A stretch of 64,000 nt of DNA from assembly GCA_028023455.1 (NCBI GenBank), contig JAQFVV010012510.1, positions 3,327,420-3,391,419 on the forward strand, read 5' to 3'. Below the pieces are notes generated by a model. It was given only the letters and a program-made list of their open reading frames with translations. It ran no database searches and was not told the DNA's origin. Shown piece by piece: positions 10,906 to 23,625 of the stretch (the stretch's first letter is position 1; each line of letters opens with the position of its first letter). The stretch is from Epiperipatus broadwayi (Eukaryota > Onychophora > Udeonychophora > Euonychophora > Peripatidae). The translations under genes and the position numbers were made by a program.

Positions 10906-11625
10906 TTAATAAGCCAATAAGCTAATGCACATGCGCCTTGTAGATTTAACTATAAATGAATACTCTTACTTTCCAAACACAAGATAAAGTCTTTGTGAAA
11001 AGATAGAATGAATCCATCTATCTTTTCGACCCAAACATTTATGTTTGGGCAAATCTTAAGTATTTAGAAATGAGAGTATGAAGATGTTAATCGATCAGTT
11101 TAAATTACTTTTTACTAGACCTGAATGAATGATGCTTGCGAAACTTCTAGAATTTATGATATGTCATTCTTATTAAATTAAACATATGTAAACAAGACAT
11201 TTATTTTATATAGTGCATGTGCATTAGCTTATTGGCTTATTAATATTATAGTTTATAAAAACATAGCACTATATAAAATAAATGTCTTGTTTACATATGT
11301 TTAACTTAATAAGAATGATGTATTGTAAATTGTAGAAAGTTCACAAGCATCATTCATTCAGGTATAGTATAAAGTAATTTAAAATGATCGATTAACATCT
11401 TCATTCTCATTTCCAAATACTTAAGATTTGCCCATACATAAACGTTTGGGTCGAAAAGATAGATGGATTCATTCTATCTATCTTTTCACAAAGACTTTAT
11501 CTTGTGTTTGGAAAGTGAGAGTATTCATTTATAGTTAAATCTACAAAGCGCATGTGCATTAGCTTATTGGTTTATTAATATTACAGTTTATAAAAACATA
11601 GCACTATATAAAATAAATGTCTTGT
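10906..11625. repeat. Foldback element with 15-bp target-site duplication
   Basis: Arms of about 310 bp (10906-11220 and 11255-11560) are inverted copies, followed by a partial repeat of the internal end. The sequence is flanked by the identical 15-bp direct repeat TTAAATAAAGTAATA at 10891-10905 and 11626-11640. Small nested palindromes sit in each arm: AAAGATAGAATGAATCCATC with its complement, and CCCAAACATTTATGTTTGGG at 11031-11050. No coding capacity. The class is unresolved: long arms suggest a foldback DNA transposon, but a 15-bp duplication also fits target-primed retroposition. Confidence 0.75.
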
Positions 11626-11934
11626 TTAAATAAAGTAATAAATGTGCTTGAACAAATATAAGATAAGCTTACAATAGCAATTGTTATAACTGGAAAAAGT
11701 AAAAATGCTAAACCTTTATTAAGACAATAAAAAATTTGTTTTCTTTTTGAAGGAAAAACAAAATACAATGATCACAAATCTCATCTTTTTTATCTTATGA
11801 ATAATATGAATTTGAAAGGAAAAAGTATATTTCTTTGCATAAACTTATTATAAGACGCAAAATATTATGTGCCGTGCAAAAACTAGAAGGGATGGCATAT
11901 AGTGATATATTAAAAAAATTAAACAAATTATTCC

Positions 11935-12005
11935 ACTCAGACCTATTTATACATTGAACATCACATGACCACCCTTTCACAAGTTGTGAAAACAGTGATG
12001 TGATG
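11935..12005 (-). repeat. Family A fragment joined to the LINE 3' end
   Basis: On the minus strand the LINE copy ending near 12010 runs directly into AGGGTGGTCATGTGATGTT, the segment that follows GGAGAGTTTTGCC in family A monomers. The same join is seen at the LINE tail at 35680-35755. Confidence 0.55.
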
Positions 12006-15000
12006 TGCGCTATGGTTTCTTTATCAAAGTCGGGAATCTCTCAGCCACTATGCCCAGAGAAACCTGTTAGCCATCTTACCCTTCCTTTTCATTCCCCACC
12101 CTAAGTTTTTCCCATATTCTTTTTTATCCTGCTCCATCCCATTTCCACATTATCTTTGTTCACTCTATAGCCTTTATATCTAGATCGCCCTTATTTTTTT
12201 CCAAACCCAGAATAAAAATTAAGGACCCACTTTTTGTATAAACACTTTCTTTATATTTATTCTCACACCTTCAAGACATGGATTTCTAAGACAATAACAT
12301 TATTTGTACCCTTACTGCTTGTAAGTATTTACATTTAATTGGCAGATGCCTAATATTTTCCATGTCTTCCTTACATAATATGCAGACTAAATCACCCACA
12401 TTTTTCTATTAAGTGTATATTCCCTTGTTGCTAATGATCCTGTTCAAGCCTTAAACAGTAAGCTATTTTCTTTGCTATTATCATAAATTACCTCACACGT
12501 ATATCTCTATACTATTTCTCCACCTCTCCAATTCCCTAGTATATTGTTAATGCATCTAATTTCTATTCCATTCTGTGCCACTATAACACTCAACAATTCT
12601 CCTAAGACAATCATTTTACCTTTTGTACAAGAATACTGACATAAAATCTTTATCCAAATCTTCTGTATACTATACTACCTTTTCCAACCATCTTGTCACC
12701 TGTCCTTTACTTGTAACCCAATTAAATACTATTTTGGCTAGTCTCTTACTATCCACAAATTGCAATCTTATGGAACATTTTCATTTTGCTCGTTTCCTTT
12801 CCCATAAAAATACTTGACCATCACATTCTCTTTGAATTGTCTTCTTTGCCATCCATCTGTATCTAATGCATGTCTTCCTACTTTCCTTTGTACTTTTTCT
12901 AAATAATCTAACACTTCTTTAGTAACACATAACACATCACTATTGTAAGTTAACCCTACTATTGCCACTTCCTTCTTGCTACATCATATTTATTATATGA
13001 AAACACTATTAATTTCTTTATCAATCCCTTTTTTTCTTTGCTTCATTTATCAATTTTTTGTCCCATTCATCTAAGAAATTTCTCTGATTAGTAAGATGAT
13101 TCCCTAATAGTTATACGTATTTACCACATTTAACTTTATATCTCCCAACAAAAATTCTTTCACTTCTCTTTTCCCAGCACTTTTCATCTTTACTTTTGAT
13201 TTTTCTTCACTGAATTTAATCCCATCTCTTTACCCATCTTTGCTCACATCTTCAGTATAATATCCATATCTTCCCTACTTGCTGTGCACAAGAAGATATC
13301 ATCAGCAAATAAAAGTCCTGAAAATGTTTATATTCTCTTGCCATCTATCAATAGTATCTCTACCTCACTTTCTAGTCTTTCTATTGCTTTTTCCATTTTT
13401 CTCAAATATAACAAAAACAAAATAGGTGACATAGGGCATCCTTGCCTTAGTATCAACCCATTTTTAATTCTTGCTGATTCTATATTTCCTAATTGATGTG
13501 CCTTTTAATAAGATCCACTAAATCTCATTCCTTCCCAAATTTACTAAATTTTCCCATAATCTATTTCTATTTCCTCTATCATATGCCTTCTTTATATCTT
13601 TAAAGACCATATATAACTGCCTATTTGTATTTCTACTCATCTATAAGTTGTGTGACTACAAATAAACTTATCTCCTATACACCTATCTGATCGAAAACCT
13701 CCTTACATTTCTTCCACTATATTATTTTCTTCCATCCATTTTGTGACCCAACCACTATATATGCAAAAACACTGATGCTGCCACTATCTGTATATAATTG
13801 TTTATCTTTCTTCTATGGTCCTTATCCTTAAAAATAATAACCTCACTCTTGTATTACTCCAGCTATCTGGAAATTCTGTCTTCTGTGACATCTTATTAAA
13901 CATGATAATAGATTTAATTTTGCCCAATTTCCCCAGATTCATCACTATCACTGCTGCCCATCCATCTAAACCTATTGCCTTTCCACTTTTCAATTTTTTC
14001 CCGGCCTCATTCAGTTCATTTTCTGTAAAACTAATATTTCCATTACTATATGCCTTTATGTTTGTTACACTCTGTCCTTCACATCTAACATTTTTTCTAT
14101 ATTCATTGCATACTTATTTAATATTGTCTATAATTCTTCTCTAGAACGGTACTCTTTTTCATCATTTAGTAATACTATCCCCCCCCCCCCTACATTCCTT
14201 TTTTAAATATATTTCCAACATTTTTTTAGCTCCATCTCTTCCACTTTGGTTAATATCCTTCAATAATTTACTATTTAATTTCATTCTCATTCCATAATGA
14301 TCTATTTTAATCAACTTCTTTTTTTAAAAAATAGTTTTTCCATTTAATATTAACATCTTTTTCACTTTCTTTGTTTTTAATAGCATACTTATATTCTCTG
14401 CATGCCTCCCCCCTAACACTTTTACTAATTCCCACTTTTCTATTATTTTTATTCTTTTGAATATTCTCACTTAAAACTCTACTTGCTATTTTTTCTACTT
14501 CACCACACCATTCCCTATATTCATTCTCAGCAAACTCTTCCATAATTTCTTCTACTTTTGTTTTATATTCTTCTAACTTGTTTTTATCATTCATTCTCCA
14601 TTCACATCTTTCACTGGCCTTTCTATTTTTATTATTTTTTTCCATTACGTTAACTAACCATTTCTATTATAAAGAAGTTATCATCACTATTACATACTCT
14701 CCATTATCAAACACTTTAATTTTCTGTACTTTATTTATTCCCTCTTTCTCTAATAATACATAATATATTATGTGAAATATGTTATTTTTAGACCATGTGT
14801 ATTGCCCTTCATAAATATTTGATAAATTTCCAATGCTCAAATTGACTCTCTGCCAAAAAATTTTCAAAAACTGTTACATTCTTGTTATCCATGTCATCAA
14901 TTTCTTCAGTATGCCCATTTATATTCCCTATCACCATTATTTTCTTCCCCCCTTTTTTTTTTTGAAACTCTGTATATCCTTAACTAGGTATTCATATATG

Positions 15001-15385
15001 CTACTGTTCCAATCCATTATAGTTTGACTCCAGTGGTGATATACACTATAGCCACAACCATTATCATTTTCCTAACCTTATCTCAAACCACAAATATTCT
15101 TGACACATTACAGTATTTAAATATTTTTTTTAACAGAACTCCTATGCCACCATCCCTTTTTACTTTTTATTTTCTATATATATACCCTGCTATACAAATT
15201 TTCCAGTATAGGTTCTTTTTTTTTCTTAGATGTGTTTCCATTACTGCTAATACCTCTAGCCCTTTGTTTTTGACTGCTTTGTTTAATTCCAATCACTTTT
15301 CTGGTCTCTACCACTTTGCATATTTAAATATCCAATTTTAACAATTTCTTTCTTTTTTACTACTTTTTTATATATTCTTTTGGCT
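12006..15385 (-). mobile_element. SGNH/APE/RT-family LINE, copy A (5'-truncated)
   Basis: On the minus strand, from high to low coordinates: APE endonuclease remnants (about 15340-14700, including a TWS...I.Y.L stretch), a charged linker (14645-14307), RT boxes K.KSGKA.GLDGW (about 13993), LRQGCP (about 13440) and LLFADD (13298-13309), then the thumb and a Cys-rich tail near 12390-12360 (C..C..C pattern followed by KED). Many frameshifts. The SGNH-like ORF1 is missing, so the copy is truncated inside the endonuclease. Family A sequence abuts both ends. Confidence 0.75.
13230..14000 (-). pseudogene. Reverse transcriptase core of LINE copy A
   Basis: Minus-strand fragments contain the RT fingers motif GKA.GLDG (near 13993), the QGCP motif before motif C (near 13430), and the catalytic FADD box at 13298-13309, followed by a CTASREDMDIILKM stretch. 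Catalytic aspartates are still present in motif C, but the frame is broken repeatedly, so no complete enzyme can be made. Confidence 0.75.
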
Positions 15386-15600
15386 CTTTCTTTTCTATTG
15401 TGACAAACTCTCCATACAGTACTGAAAGCCACAGTAATCAATGGATTCAAGAAGGGTTTGTGCCACAAGCTAAAAACTAATCTGGTGATATTGAATGAGT
15501 AGGCACTACATAAGGATTTTATGCATAAACCTTGCATCCATTGATTACTGTGGCTTACACTGTGTGGTGCTACTGTATGAAGAGTTTTATGCTGGGTTTG
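15386..15600. repeat. Family A fragments, opposite orientations
   Basis: 15400-15455 is the minus-oriented end of family A, finishing at the GGAGAGTTT end exactly where the LINE body of copy A begins. 15458-15600 is a plus-oriented family A fragment including AAGCTAAAAACTAATCTGG, a decayed hammerhead 3' half with GAAA changed to AAAA. The flip between orientations marks a rearrangement. Confidence 0.6.
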
Positions 15601-15790
15601 GGAAAAGATAAGGGGGATTTAGATATAAAGGCCATAGAGTTGACAAAGATAAGGATTTTATGCATAAACCTTACATCCATTGATTACTGTGGCTTACACT
15701 GAGTGGTGCTACTGTATGAAGAGTTTTATGCTGGGTTTGGGAAAAGATAAGGGGGATTTAGATATAAAGGCCATAGAGTTGACAAAGATT
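15512..15790 (+). repeat. 139-bp tandem duplication across a family A/LINE junction
   Basis: The block starting AAGGATTTTATGCATAAACC at 15512 is repeated from 15651. Each block holds the end of family A fused to a plus-strand piece of the LINE 3' region (starting ATGCTGGGTTTGGGAAAAGA). The repeats are nearly identical, so the duplication is recent compared with the surrounding decay. Confidence 0.75.
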
Positions 15791-15950
15791 ATGTTATGGA
15801 AATGGGATGGAGCAGAATATGGGAAAACTTAGAATGGGCAATGGAAGGTAAAGTGGCTAACAGGTTTCTCTGGGCATAGTTGCTGAGAGATTCCTGACTC
15901 CATTTAAGGAGAAGTCGCAGTGCCTCACATCACATCACTGTTTTAACTAT
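15590..15950 (+). mobile_element. LINE 3'-end fragment, plus orientation
   Basis: Reverse-oriented relative to copies A and B. It encodes the end of the LINE C terminus (the M.WSRIW.NLEWA pattern) and the following 3' UTR up to CACATCACATCACTG. It matches the complement of 12010-12240. Confidence 0.6.
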
Positions 15951-16119
15951 TTAAACATGTAGAATAATTGCATTTTTGTCAATTACACTTTGCATAGGAT
16001 ATGGAGAATCAATGAATATGACAATTCTCTGTGAAATGTGAAGATGCAATCATTTCATTCTGAGAAGCATTCAAGCTCTTTTAGATCTATTTGTTGTATA
16101 ATCATCGATAGTAAAATGC

Positions 16120-16680
16120 ATCATGTGATTGAAACTTACATAGGTCTCACATTTGAGGCAGCATTAAGAAAAATGTTTTTATTGAGAAGAATAAACTTTT
16201 TATAATAAAAAATAATGATCATCAATCAGGTTGGCCAGTAACAGAAACAGAAAATTTAAGAAATTATGAAAGCCATGTTAAAAATAGTAATAAATATTTC
16301 ACAATGGATACAAAAACCATGCAGCATTTAATTGTAATGTATTTTGTACACATGTAAGATATGTATCAAGAAAGAATATTTACCCAGGTTATACAGAAAT
16401 GAAAGAATATTTACCCAGGTTATACAGAAATGAAAGTACTATATTTTATAATAAATCATTCAATAAAAAAAATATTGAAATTTTTATCATCTATAAAGAT
16501 AAAAACAAAATTTACAAAATAACCATTGTAAATACTAGAATAATAAAATATCCAGTATTTAAAAAAAGGGTTGAGAACCTACGATCTATAAGCCAAGTCT
16601 GGGCCTTAAAAGCTCTCACTCTGGCCTTCAGACATTTTTACAAACATATGACTTCTCCTTATTCAGAGTCTGGAATCTCT
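16120..16680. other. Unannotated stretch between LINE copies
   Basis: AT-rich. It contains a 27-bp direct duplication (GAAAGAATATTTACCCAGG at about 16371 and 16399). A 110-codon open frame at 16399-16731 runs across the duplication into the LINE tail and shows no domain. Confidence 0.35.
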
Positions 16681-17820
16681 TGGGTACCAAGCCCACAGAA
16701 ATCTGTTAGTCACTTTGCATTCCCACCCTAAGTTTTTCCCATATTCTTCTCTATTCTGCTCCATCCCATTTCCACAACATAATCTTTGTCAACTCCATGG
16801 TCTTTATATCTAAATGCCTCATCTTTTTCCAAACCCAGCATAAAAACCAAGAACCCACTTTCTGTATAATCATTTTGATTATATTTATTCTCCCACAACT
16901 TCATTATTTGTTTACTTTTTCTGCTTATAAGCATTTACATTCAATTAATATATACCTAATATTTTCTCTGTCTTCCTTACACAACTTGCAGATTAAATCA
17001 TCCACATTTTCCCATTTATATGTATATTGCTTTGCTGCTAAAGATCCTATTCGAGCCTTAAACAGTAAACTACATTCCTTGCTATTATCATAAATTAACT
17101 CGCACCCAATATTCCATTTACCTCTATAGATTTAAACTCTTTTTTACTCTCCATTCTAGTTCTCCACCTCTTCAACTCCATATTTTTTATTAATGCATCT
17201 ATTCTTCTATTCCATTCCTTACCACTATAACAGTCAACAATTCTAACACAATCATGCCACATTTTACAATCTTTATCCAAATCTTCTGCACACCATACTA
17301 CCTTTCTCACTCATCCTGTTGCTTGTCCTTTACTTATAACCCAATTAAATATTATTTTGGCTATTTTTTTTATGATCCGTAAACTGCAATCTACTGAACA
17401 CTTTCATTTTGCTTTTTACATCTCTCTTATAAAAACTTGACCATTACATTTCTCGTTGAATTGCATCCTTTGCATGTCTTCCTACTTCTCTTTATACTTT
17501 TTCTAAGTTATCTAATACTCCTTTTCTAACACATAATGAATCATTACCATATATGTTAACCCTGCTACTGCCACTCCCTTTCATACATTTCTAGCTACAT
17601 CATATTTATTATATGAAAACACACTTAATTTCTTTATCAATTCCTTTTTTTTTCTTTACTTTAATGATAATTATTTTCTCCCATTCATCCAAGCAATTTG
17701 TTTGATTATTTAAGATGATTCCCAAATAGTTATACTTATTCACCACACTTAACTTTATATCACCCAATAAAAATTCTTTATCTTCTCTTTACCCTCCCTT
17801 GAGCATGTCCTTAGCATAAT

Positions 17821-18026
17821 TACCATATCTTCCCTACTTTCTGTGCACAAGAAGACATTTGCAAATAAAAGACCAAATAATGTATATATTCCCTTGCAAC
17901 CTATTAATGGTATCTCTACCCCTTACCATATCTTCCTTACTTTCTGTGCACAAGAAGACATTTGCAAATAAAAGACCCAATAATGTATATATTCCCTTGC
18001 AACCTATTAATGGTATCTCTACCCCT
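17821..18026. repeat. 103-bp tandem duplication inside the RT gene of copy B
   Basis: The segment beginning TACCATATCTTCC at 17821 recurs at 17924 with few changes. It covers the region of RT motif C, so the catalytic region is doubled and broken. Confidence 0.75.
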
Positions 18027-18046
18027 CTTCCTAGTCTTTCTATTTC

Positions 18047-18671
18047 TCATTCCATTTCTCTCAAATACAACAAAAACAAAATAGGTGACATAGGGCATCC
18101 TTGCCTTAGTCCCACCTCAATTTTAACTTTAACTGATTCTATATTCCTTAATTGATGTGTATAGTAATTATTTTCATATAACCTTTTAATAATATTCACT
18201 AAATCTCCATCATTATTAAATTTACTAAACTTACCCATAATCTATTCCTATTTACTCTGTCATATGCCTTCTCTATAAAAACCCTATATAACTGTCTACC
18301 TATATTTCTACTCATATCTATAAGCTGTGTAACTACAAATAAACTATCTCCTATATGCCTATCCAATCGAAAATCTCCCTGCATTTTTCCCACTATATTA
18401 TTTTTTCCATCCCTTTTGTGACCCTTCCAGTAACCATATATGCAAAAACTTTATATAACACTTACATTACTGCTATTGGTCTATAATTGCTTAACTTTCT
18501 ATGATCCTTACCCTTTCTTTTAAATAGTAGCATATCTATCTTCTGTGCCATCTTATTAAAACATGATAATAGTTTTATTGCCCTTTTTCCTAAATTCATT
18601 ACCATTTCTGCTGCCCATCCATCCAAACCTCTTGCCTTTCCACTTTTCAATTTCTTCACTGCCTCATTCAA
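18047..18671 (-). pseudogene. Reverse transcriptase fragments of LINE copy B
   Basis: Three minus-strand open segments follow each other: 18671-18462 (KSGKARGLDGWAAEMV, then NYRPIAVM), 18393-18199 (EKAYDRVNRNRLW, RT motif A with its catalytic Asp) and 18238-18047 (GLRQGCPMSPILF, motif B). Frameshifts separate them. Confidence 0.75.
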
Positions 18672-20313
18672 TTCATTTTCTGTAAGCTAATATTTCCATT
18701 ATTATATGCTTTCATATTTGTTATCACTCTGTTATTCACATCTAACATCTTTTCTATATCCATTACATACTTATTTAAGATTGTCTCTAATTCTTCTCTA
18801 GAGCTACACTCTATTCCCTCATCGTCTAGTAATACTATTCCTCTTTCTCCTACATTCCTTCTTTTAATGTATTTCCAAAATTTTCTACTTCCATCTCTTT
18901 CATTTTTATTAATATCCTCCAACAATTTATTATTCACTTTCATTCTCTCTATATAATTATCTATTTTAGCCAGCTTCTTTTTTTAAAAAATACGTTTCCC
19001 ATTTAACATTAGCATCTTTTTCACTTTCTTTGTTCTTAATAGCATACTTATATTCTCTGCATGCTTTTTCCCTCTCTTTTACACTTTTACTAACTCTCAC
19101 TTTCCTATTACTCTTTTTCTTCTGAATATTCTCACCTAAAACCCTATTTGCCACTTTTTCTACTTCACCACACCAGTTCTTATATTCACCCTCAACCAAC
19201 TCTTCCATGGTTTCTTCAACTTTTATTTTATATTCTTCTAACTTATTCTTTCATTCTCTATTCACATCTTTCACTATCCTTTCTACTTTTATTACTATTT
19301 TCCATCACATTATTAACCATTTCTATTTTTTAAAAAATTATGATTACTATTAAATACTCTCTCTTCATTTTCAAACACTTGAATTTTCCTGTACTTTATT
19401 CATGCCCTCTTTCTCTACTAATACATAATCTGAGAAATATATAATATTTCTAAACCATGTATATTGTTCCTTATAAATATTTGACAAATTTCCAATCTCA
19501 AATTCACTCTCTGACAAAACTTCTTCAAAAGTTGTCCATTCTTGTTATCTACATCATCAATTTCTTCAATATGCCCATTCATAGCCCCTATAACCATTAT
19601 TCTCTTCCCCCTATTTTTAAAACTCTGTATATCCTGAACTAGGCATTTATATATGCTACTGTTTCATTCCATTATAGTTTGACTATCTTCTGTGGCTATA
19701 TACACTACAGCCACTATCCACTCCTATCTTTATCTCAAACCACAAATGTTCTTGACATTCAACAGTATTTAAATATTTTTTTGACATAACTCCTTTACTA
19801 CCACCCCTTTTTTTTTATTTCTATTTATATCCTGCCATACCAAGTCTTTCAGTATAGGTTCTTCTTCTCTTAGATGTATTTCTACTACTGCTAGTACCTC
19901 AAGTTCTTCATTTTTAACTGCTTTGTTTAATTCTAGACACTTTTCTGGTCTCCTACCACCTTGTGTATTCAAATATCCAATTTTAACAATTTTCTTTCCT
20001 AACTATTTTATAAATGTTTCTTCATTACATTTGTAAATAATTTGCTTACCATTAATTTTACAGACCCATTTCTTTTCTACATTTACATTTATATCTAAAC
20101 CAACTATCCTTTGTTTATTTCTTACATCTTGTCCATTTTTTTTTATAATACTACCACTTAAAACTCTACCCTCCCCCCTTTATAAGTTTCCCTAACTATA
20201 TTCTTTATAATTCAAACTCCCTAAAACTTCACTTCCTTGTTTTGCTAAGTGCTGTCCATCTATATAACTCCCTCTTACTAATAAAAAAAGCCCACACATC
20301 CACAAACATAACA

Positions 20314-20860
20314 TCATATTTCTCGCACAATTTTTTTAATCTCATTTATAGAACATGCCCTATCTAACATGTACCTATTGTCAAATCTTGATAATAAACC
20401 AATTATTCCTACTTTTCCTTTAATCTTATTAAAATTACTAATCAATTCTATGTACTCATCCATTACGTTCTGTGATGGCTCTGACAAATTATTTGTCCCT
20501 ACCATAACATAACATACACATCTCTATTCCCTTGTTTCTTTCCCTTAATTGTAACATCCCTAATTCTAGTTCCAGGCAGACATACTCTTACATACCTGTT
20601 TATATTTTCCCATGCAATTATATCTCCACACTGTCTAATTAGTGAGTCTCCTATCAATACTGTCTTGTAGTTTATTTTCCCTACTTCATAACATTCTCTA
20701 CCATGTTTTAGACTTCCTTATCTGCTTCTTCCTTATCATTCCTACTCAATAATTCCTTTATCTGCACACACTTCATCTCTAACAATTTTAATTTTACTTC
20801 TACATTCTTTACCTCTTCCTCTGTCTTACGTATTCTTTGGCTAACCATCTACACAGCACC
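20314..20860 (-). pseudogene. SGNH-hydrolase-like ORF1 remnant of LINE copy B
   Basis: The open part 20505-20314 reads VGTNNLSEPSQNVMDEY and then a GLLSRFDNR segment, parallel to the better preserved copy at 25510-25139. It is truncated before the C-terminal histidine motif by a frameshift; the remaining coding trace continues to about 20280. Confidence 0.6.
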
Positions 20861-20899
20861 ACCTATTTTTTCATCCATCTAGTGGGCATCATTCAAATT

Positions 20900-21790
20900 A
20901 TAATATATTATAAATATTTAAAATAATATATAAAGATTAATAAATGAAATTTATCCTCTCTACTTTGAACACTTTTTAGCAAAAACTTTTTTCTTGTACA
21001 TATATGCATACACAATCTTATATTTTGATGGTCCTGCAGTCTTCTTCAGAGCTATAATATAATGAACAAAATAAAATACATAACTATATAAATAATACCA
21101 TAAAAATGTAAATAAAAAAAATAAAAAACAACATAAAATAAAACAAATAAATATAAGTATAATCAAACCTAAATAAAATAATCCAGGTAATATAAAATAC
21201 CATACACAATATAATATCTAAAATACAATATAATATAAAATAAATATAAATTATACATATGTATTCCTGACTGTATATATACATACTATGACCAATTTTG
21301 AATTTAAATATATTATTCTTTTTTATTTTTATTTTTAATAAGCTCCAAATTATTTCTATTCCTTATAAACTTAAACTTTAGTTTTATTAGCTCCACCTTA
21401 ATAAAATTCTTATTTTATTTTCATATAATTCTCAGTTCAACCTTAATTCATTTATTAAGAATATTCTTTTTAATTTTCAAATCGTATAATATCTATTACT
21501 GTATTTTCTTATTCATTCTTCTGTTATTAATAATATTTTATATTTATCTTTTTTTAATATCTAAAAACAATAAATATTATAATATTTTATCTTAGCCACT
21601 TTTACTTTAATTTTTTATAAGTAAAAAAACGTTTTTTAAAAAATAATTATCTTATACGCTAGCTCCCTCTATTACATATTATTTAAACCAACTATATCTT
21701 TAATCTTACTATAACACTTTATTTATGTATATTTTTTATTTATACACTTTAACTTTTAACTTTTATTACTATTATTATATAACTCTCTTA
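20900..21790. other. AT-rich spacer with a Penelope-type motif relic
   Basis: Very AT-rich sequence with TATAAA-type simple runs (21060-21260). At 21023-21049 the minus strand has CTGAAGA, a possible stem and AAAA (mutated GAAA), like the relics at 2770 and 33619. No gene seen. The minus-strand hydrophobic open frames here are low-complexity artefacts. Confidence 0.4.
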
Positions 21791-23625
21791 TAAATTTATG
21801 TTTCAAAGAATTTTATTGAACAAATGTTACATAGATTTACAACAAAAGATTGCATTCTGTTACATAGGCAATCATATGAACTTTGGAACAAGTTCTAAAT
21901 TTTAAAATCAATTGTATTTTACAATTTGAATAATCTTTGTTTGATGGTGATTCTGTTATAGGTTTGATGTTTGTCTTATGAGTGACCATGTTGCTGCTGC
22001 AATGTCTGGAGGGCTAATCTTGTAATCCCGTTCTTTTATTTGTTGAAGTTTTTTTGTAAATGTTGCTGGATGTCTTCTTGTATTGTTACCAAATGTAAAT
22101 GAGCATCTTGTGCACCAGTATGCATATAGTAAAAAAGTTATTGCTCGTATCGTTGGGGTAGAGTTTTTTTTAAAGGATTGTAATATGTTTATTAATGATA
22201 TATTTTTCCTTTGGTAAGTTTCTATTAATAGTTTACGTATATTGGATAAACTTGTGCATGAGTAGAATATATGCTGTTGTGTCTCTTCTGCTGTGTGGCA
22301 AAGATTGCAAAAAGGATCAATGTTTTTATATAGATGTTTGTATCGAAGGAAATATGATGTTGGTAATGCATAAAGGTTTATTTTTAATATAAAATCAAAA
22401 TATTTTGGTTCTAATGACCATTTTTTGAATTTTTTTAATAATTGATAATTGCTAATTCCAAGCATTGTTGTTTGTGTGTCTTGAGGATTTTCTGGGTATA
22501 ATAGTTTGTAAATTTGCCAGTATGAATATTTGTATGTTGCTTCTATGTTAATTTGAGTAGATATTGTTGTGACACTTTGTATTAGTGAAGGTAAATACTG
22601 TGAATTTGGAGGTGGAGTATCCGTTGGTGTGATTGTGAGCAAACATTTTAGTTTAGGGAATTGTCTTATTGTTGATGCTAATATGTTGATTGATTTCTGT
22701 ATATGGAATGTGTAGATAGTGTGCAGTCCTAATCCATTGTTTTCTGTAGATTTGCTAAGAGATTTAGCTGATATTGCAACTACTTTGCGTCCCCATAGTA
22801 GTTTAGTGCATAATGATGATATTTTTGATTTGAAATGTTTAGAGAAATTTATTATTGGAGAAAAATATGTTATTTTTGTTGTAATTAACATGTTGAATAA
22901 TTGAACTTTTGAATATATGGATAAGTATGCTTTTGATAGAGAGTTTGATATTTTGTTTATGGATTCAAGTAACTTGTTTTGTATGTTTTGTCTCATACCA
23001 TTTGTTCCCAAGTAAAATGAAAATCCCAGAAAAGGAGTGGGTTTGCCTTGAAAGTATTTTGTATATGTTTTGGTTGTATATATGAACCAAGCTGCTGTTT
23101 TATTAGGATTGAATTTTAGTTTGAATTCAGATGAGTATTGATCTAATATTTTTTGTAGTATTGGAAATTTTTTGCGTGATTTTAAAAAAATTATGATATC
23201 GTCCATGTATGCTAAACATGGGATATTTTGTTGTGTGTGTGTGTGGAATTTGTATTCCAGCTATGTTTTGTTGTATTTTTCTTATTAGTGGATCTATGTA
23301 GAATGTGAAGAGGAGTGAACTTAGTTGTGATCCTTGTGAAATAAATTGTGTTAGAGTGAATGATGTTGATTTTCTTCCATTGAGTGTGATATGAATTTGT
23401 CTATTAAGGAGAAGATTGGCAATTACATAGAGTAGTGTAGGTGGTATTGTGGTGTTTACTAATTTTTTAAGAAGTATCTTGATTGACAATGAATCAAATG
23501 CTGCTTGGATGTCTAATTGTACTGCTATTGGTGCATATTTTTTTTTGCTTTTGTATTGTAGTCATAATAGTTTTAAAGAGTAATGCTGCTTGTCCTGTAT
23601 ATGAGTCTTTTTTTGCAAATTGTAG
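21790..23625 (-). mobile_element. LINE with zinc-binding RT tail (zf-RVT type), 5'-truncated
   Basis: A second, unrelated LINE on the minus strand with unusually intact coding sequence. It runs from before RT motif A (about 23560) to a stop at 21956, followed by a short 3' UTR to about 21790. It meets LINE copy C at about 23630, where homology to copies A and B starts abruptly. Better preservation than copies A-C suggests a younger insertion. Confidence 0.75.
21956..23560 (-). pseudogene. Reverse transcriptase with C-terminal zinc-binding domain, one frameshift
   Basis: The 5' open segment (about 23560-23127) carries RT motif A, LDIQAAFDSL, and motif B, QGSQLSSLLF. The 3' segment (23206-21956, 416 codons) starts with motif C, YMDDIIIF, and ends with a zinc-binding module near residues 290-330: a C..C.......H....C pattern in FCNLCHTAEETQQHIFYSC. 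All three catalytic aspartates are present. The two segments are out of frame across a (GT)n run at 23231-23246, so slippage in that repeat probably broke the gene. Endonuclease and ORF1 are absent (5' truncation). Confidence 0.85.

Larger units (their letters stand above)
16680..20890 (-). mobile_element. SGNH/APE/RT-family LINE, copy B (most complete)
   Basis: Minus-strand order from 20890 down: coiled-coil and SGNH-like ORF1 (20860-20314; includes VGTNNL), APE endonuclease (about 20000-19400; includes LNTQGGRRPEK and ETHLREEEP-like stretches), linker (19208-18966), RT (18943-17830; NYRPIAVM, AYDRVNRNRLW, GLRQGCPMSPILF), thumb, and a Cys-rich tail (ENVDDLICKLCKED near 16980-17020). There are many stops and frameshifts. 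The FADD box is damaged (reads FAN) and lies in a local tandem duplication. It belongs to the APE-type LINEs; an esterase-like ORF1 domain is known from CR1/L2-type elements. Confidence 0.8.

Noticed and set aside
14164-14190. Run of C in LINE copy A as a possible regulatory or G-quadruplex site
   Set aside because: Homopolymer expansion inside a dead LINE; no other G/C runs nearby to make a quadruplex.
20960-21284. Hydrophobic minus-strand open frames of 66-68 codons
   Set aside because: They come from AT-rich low-complexity sequence (Tyr/Phe/Ile runs) and carry no other coding sign.
22195-22904. Plus-strand open frames inside the zf-RVT LINE
   Set aside because: They are antisense shadows of the minus-strand RT.
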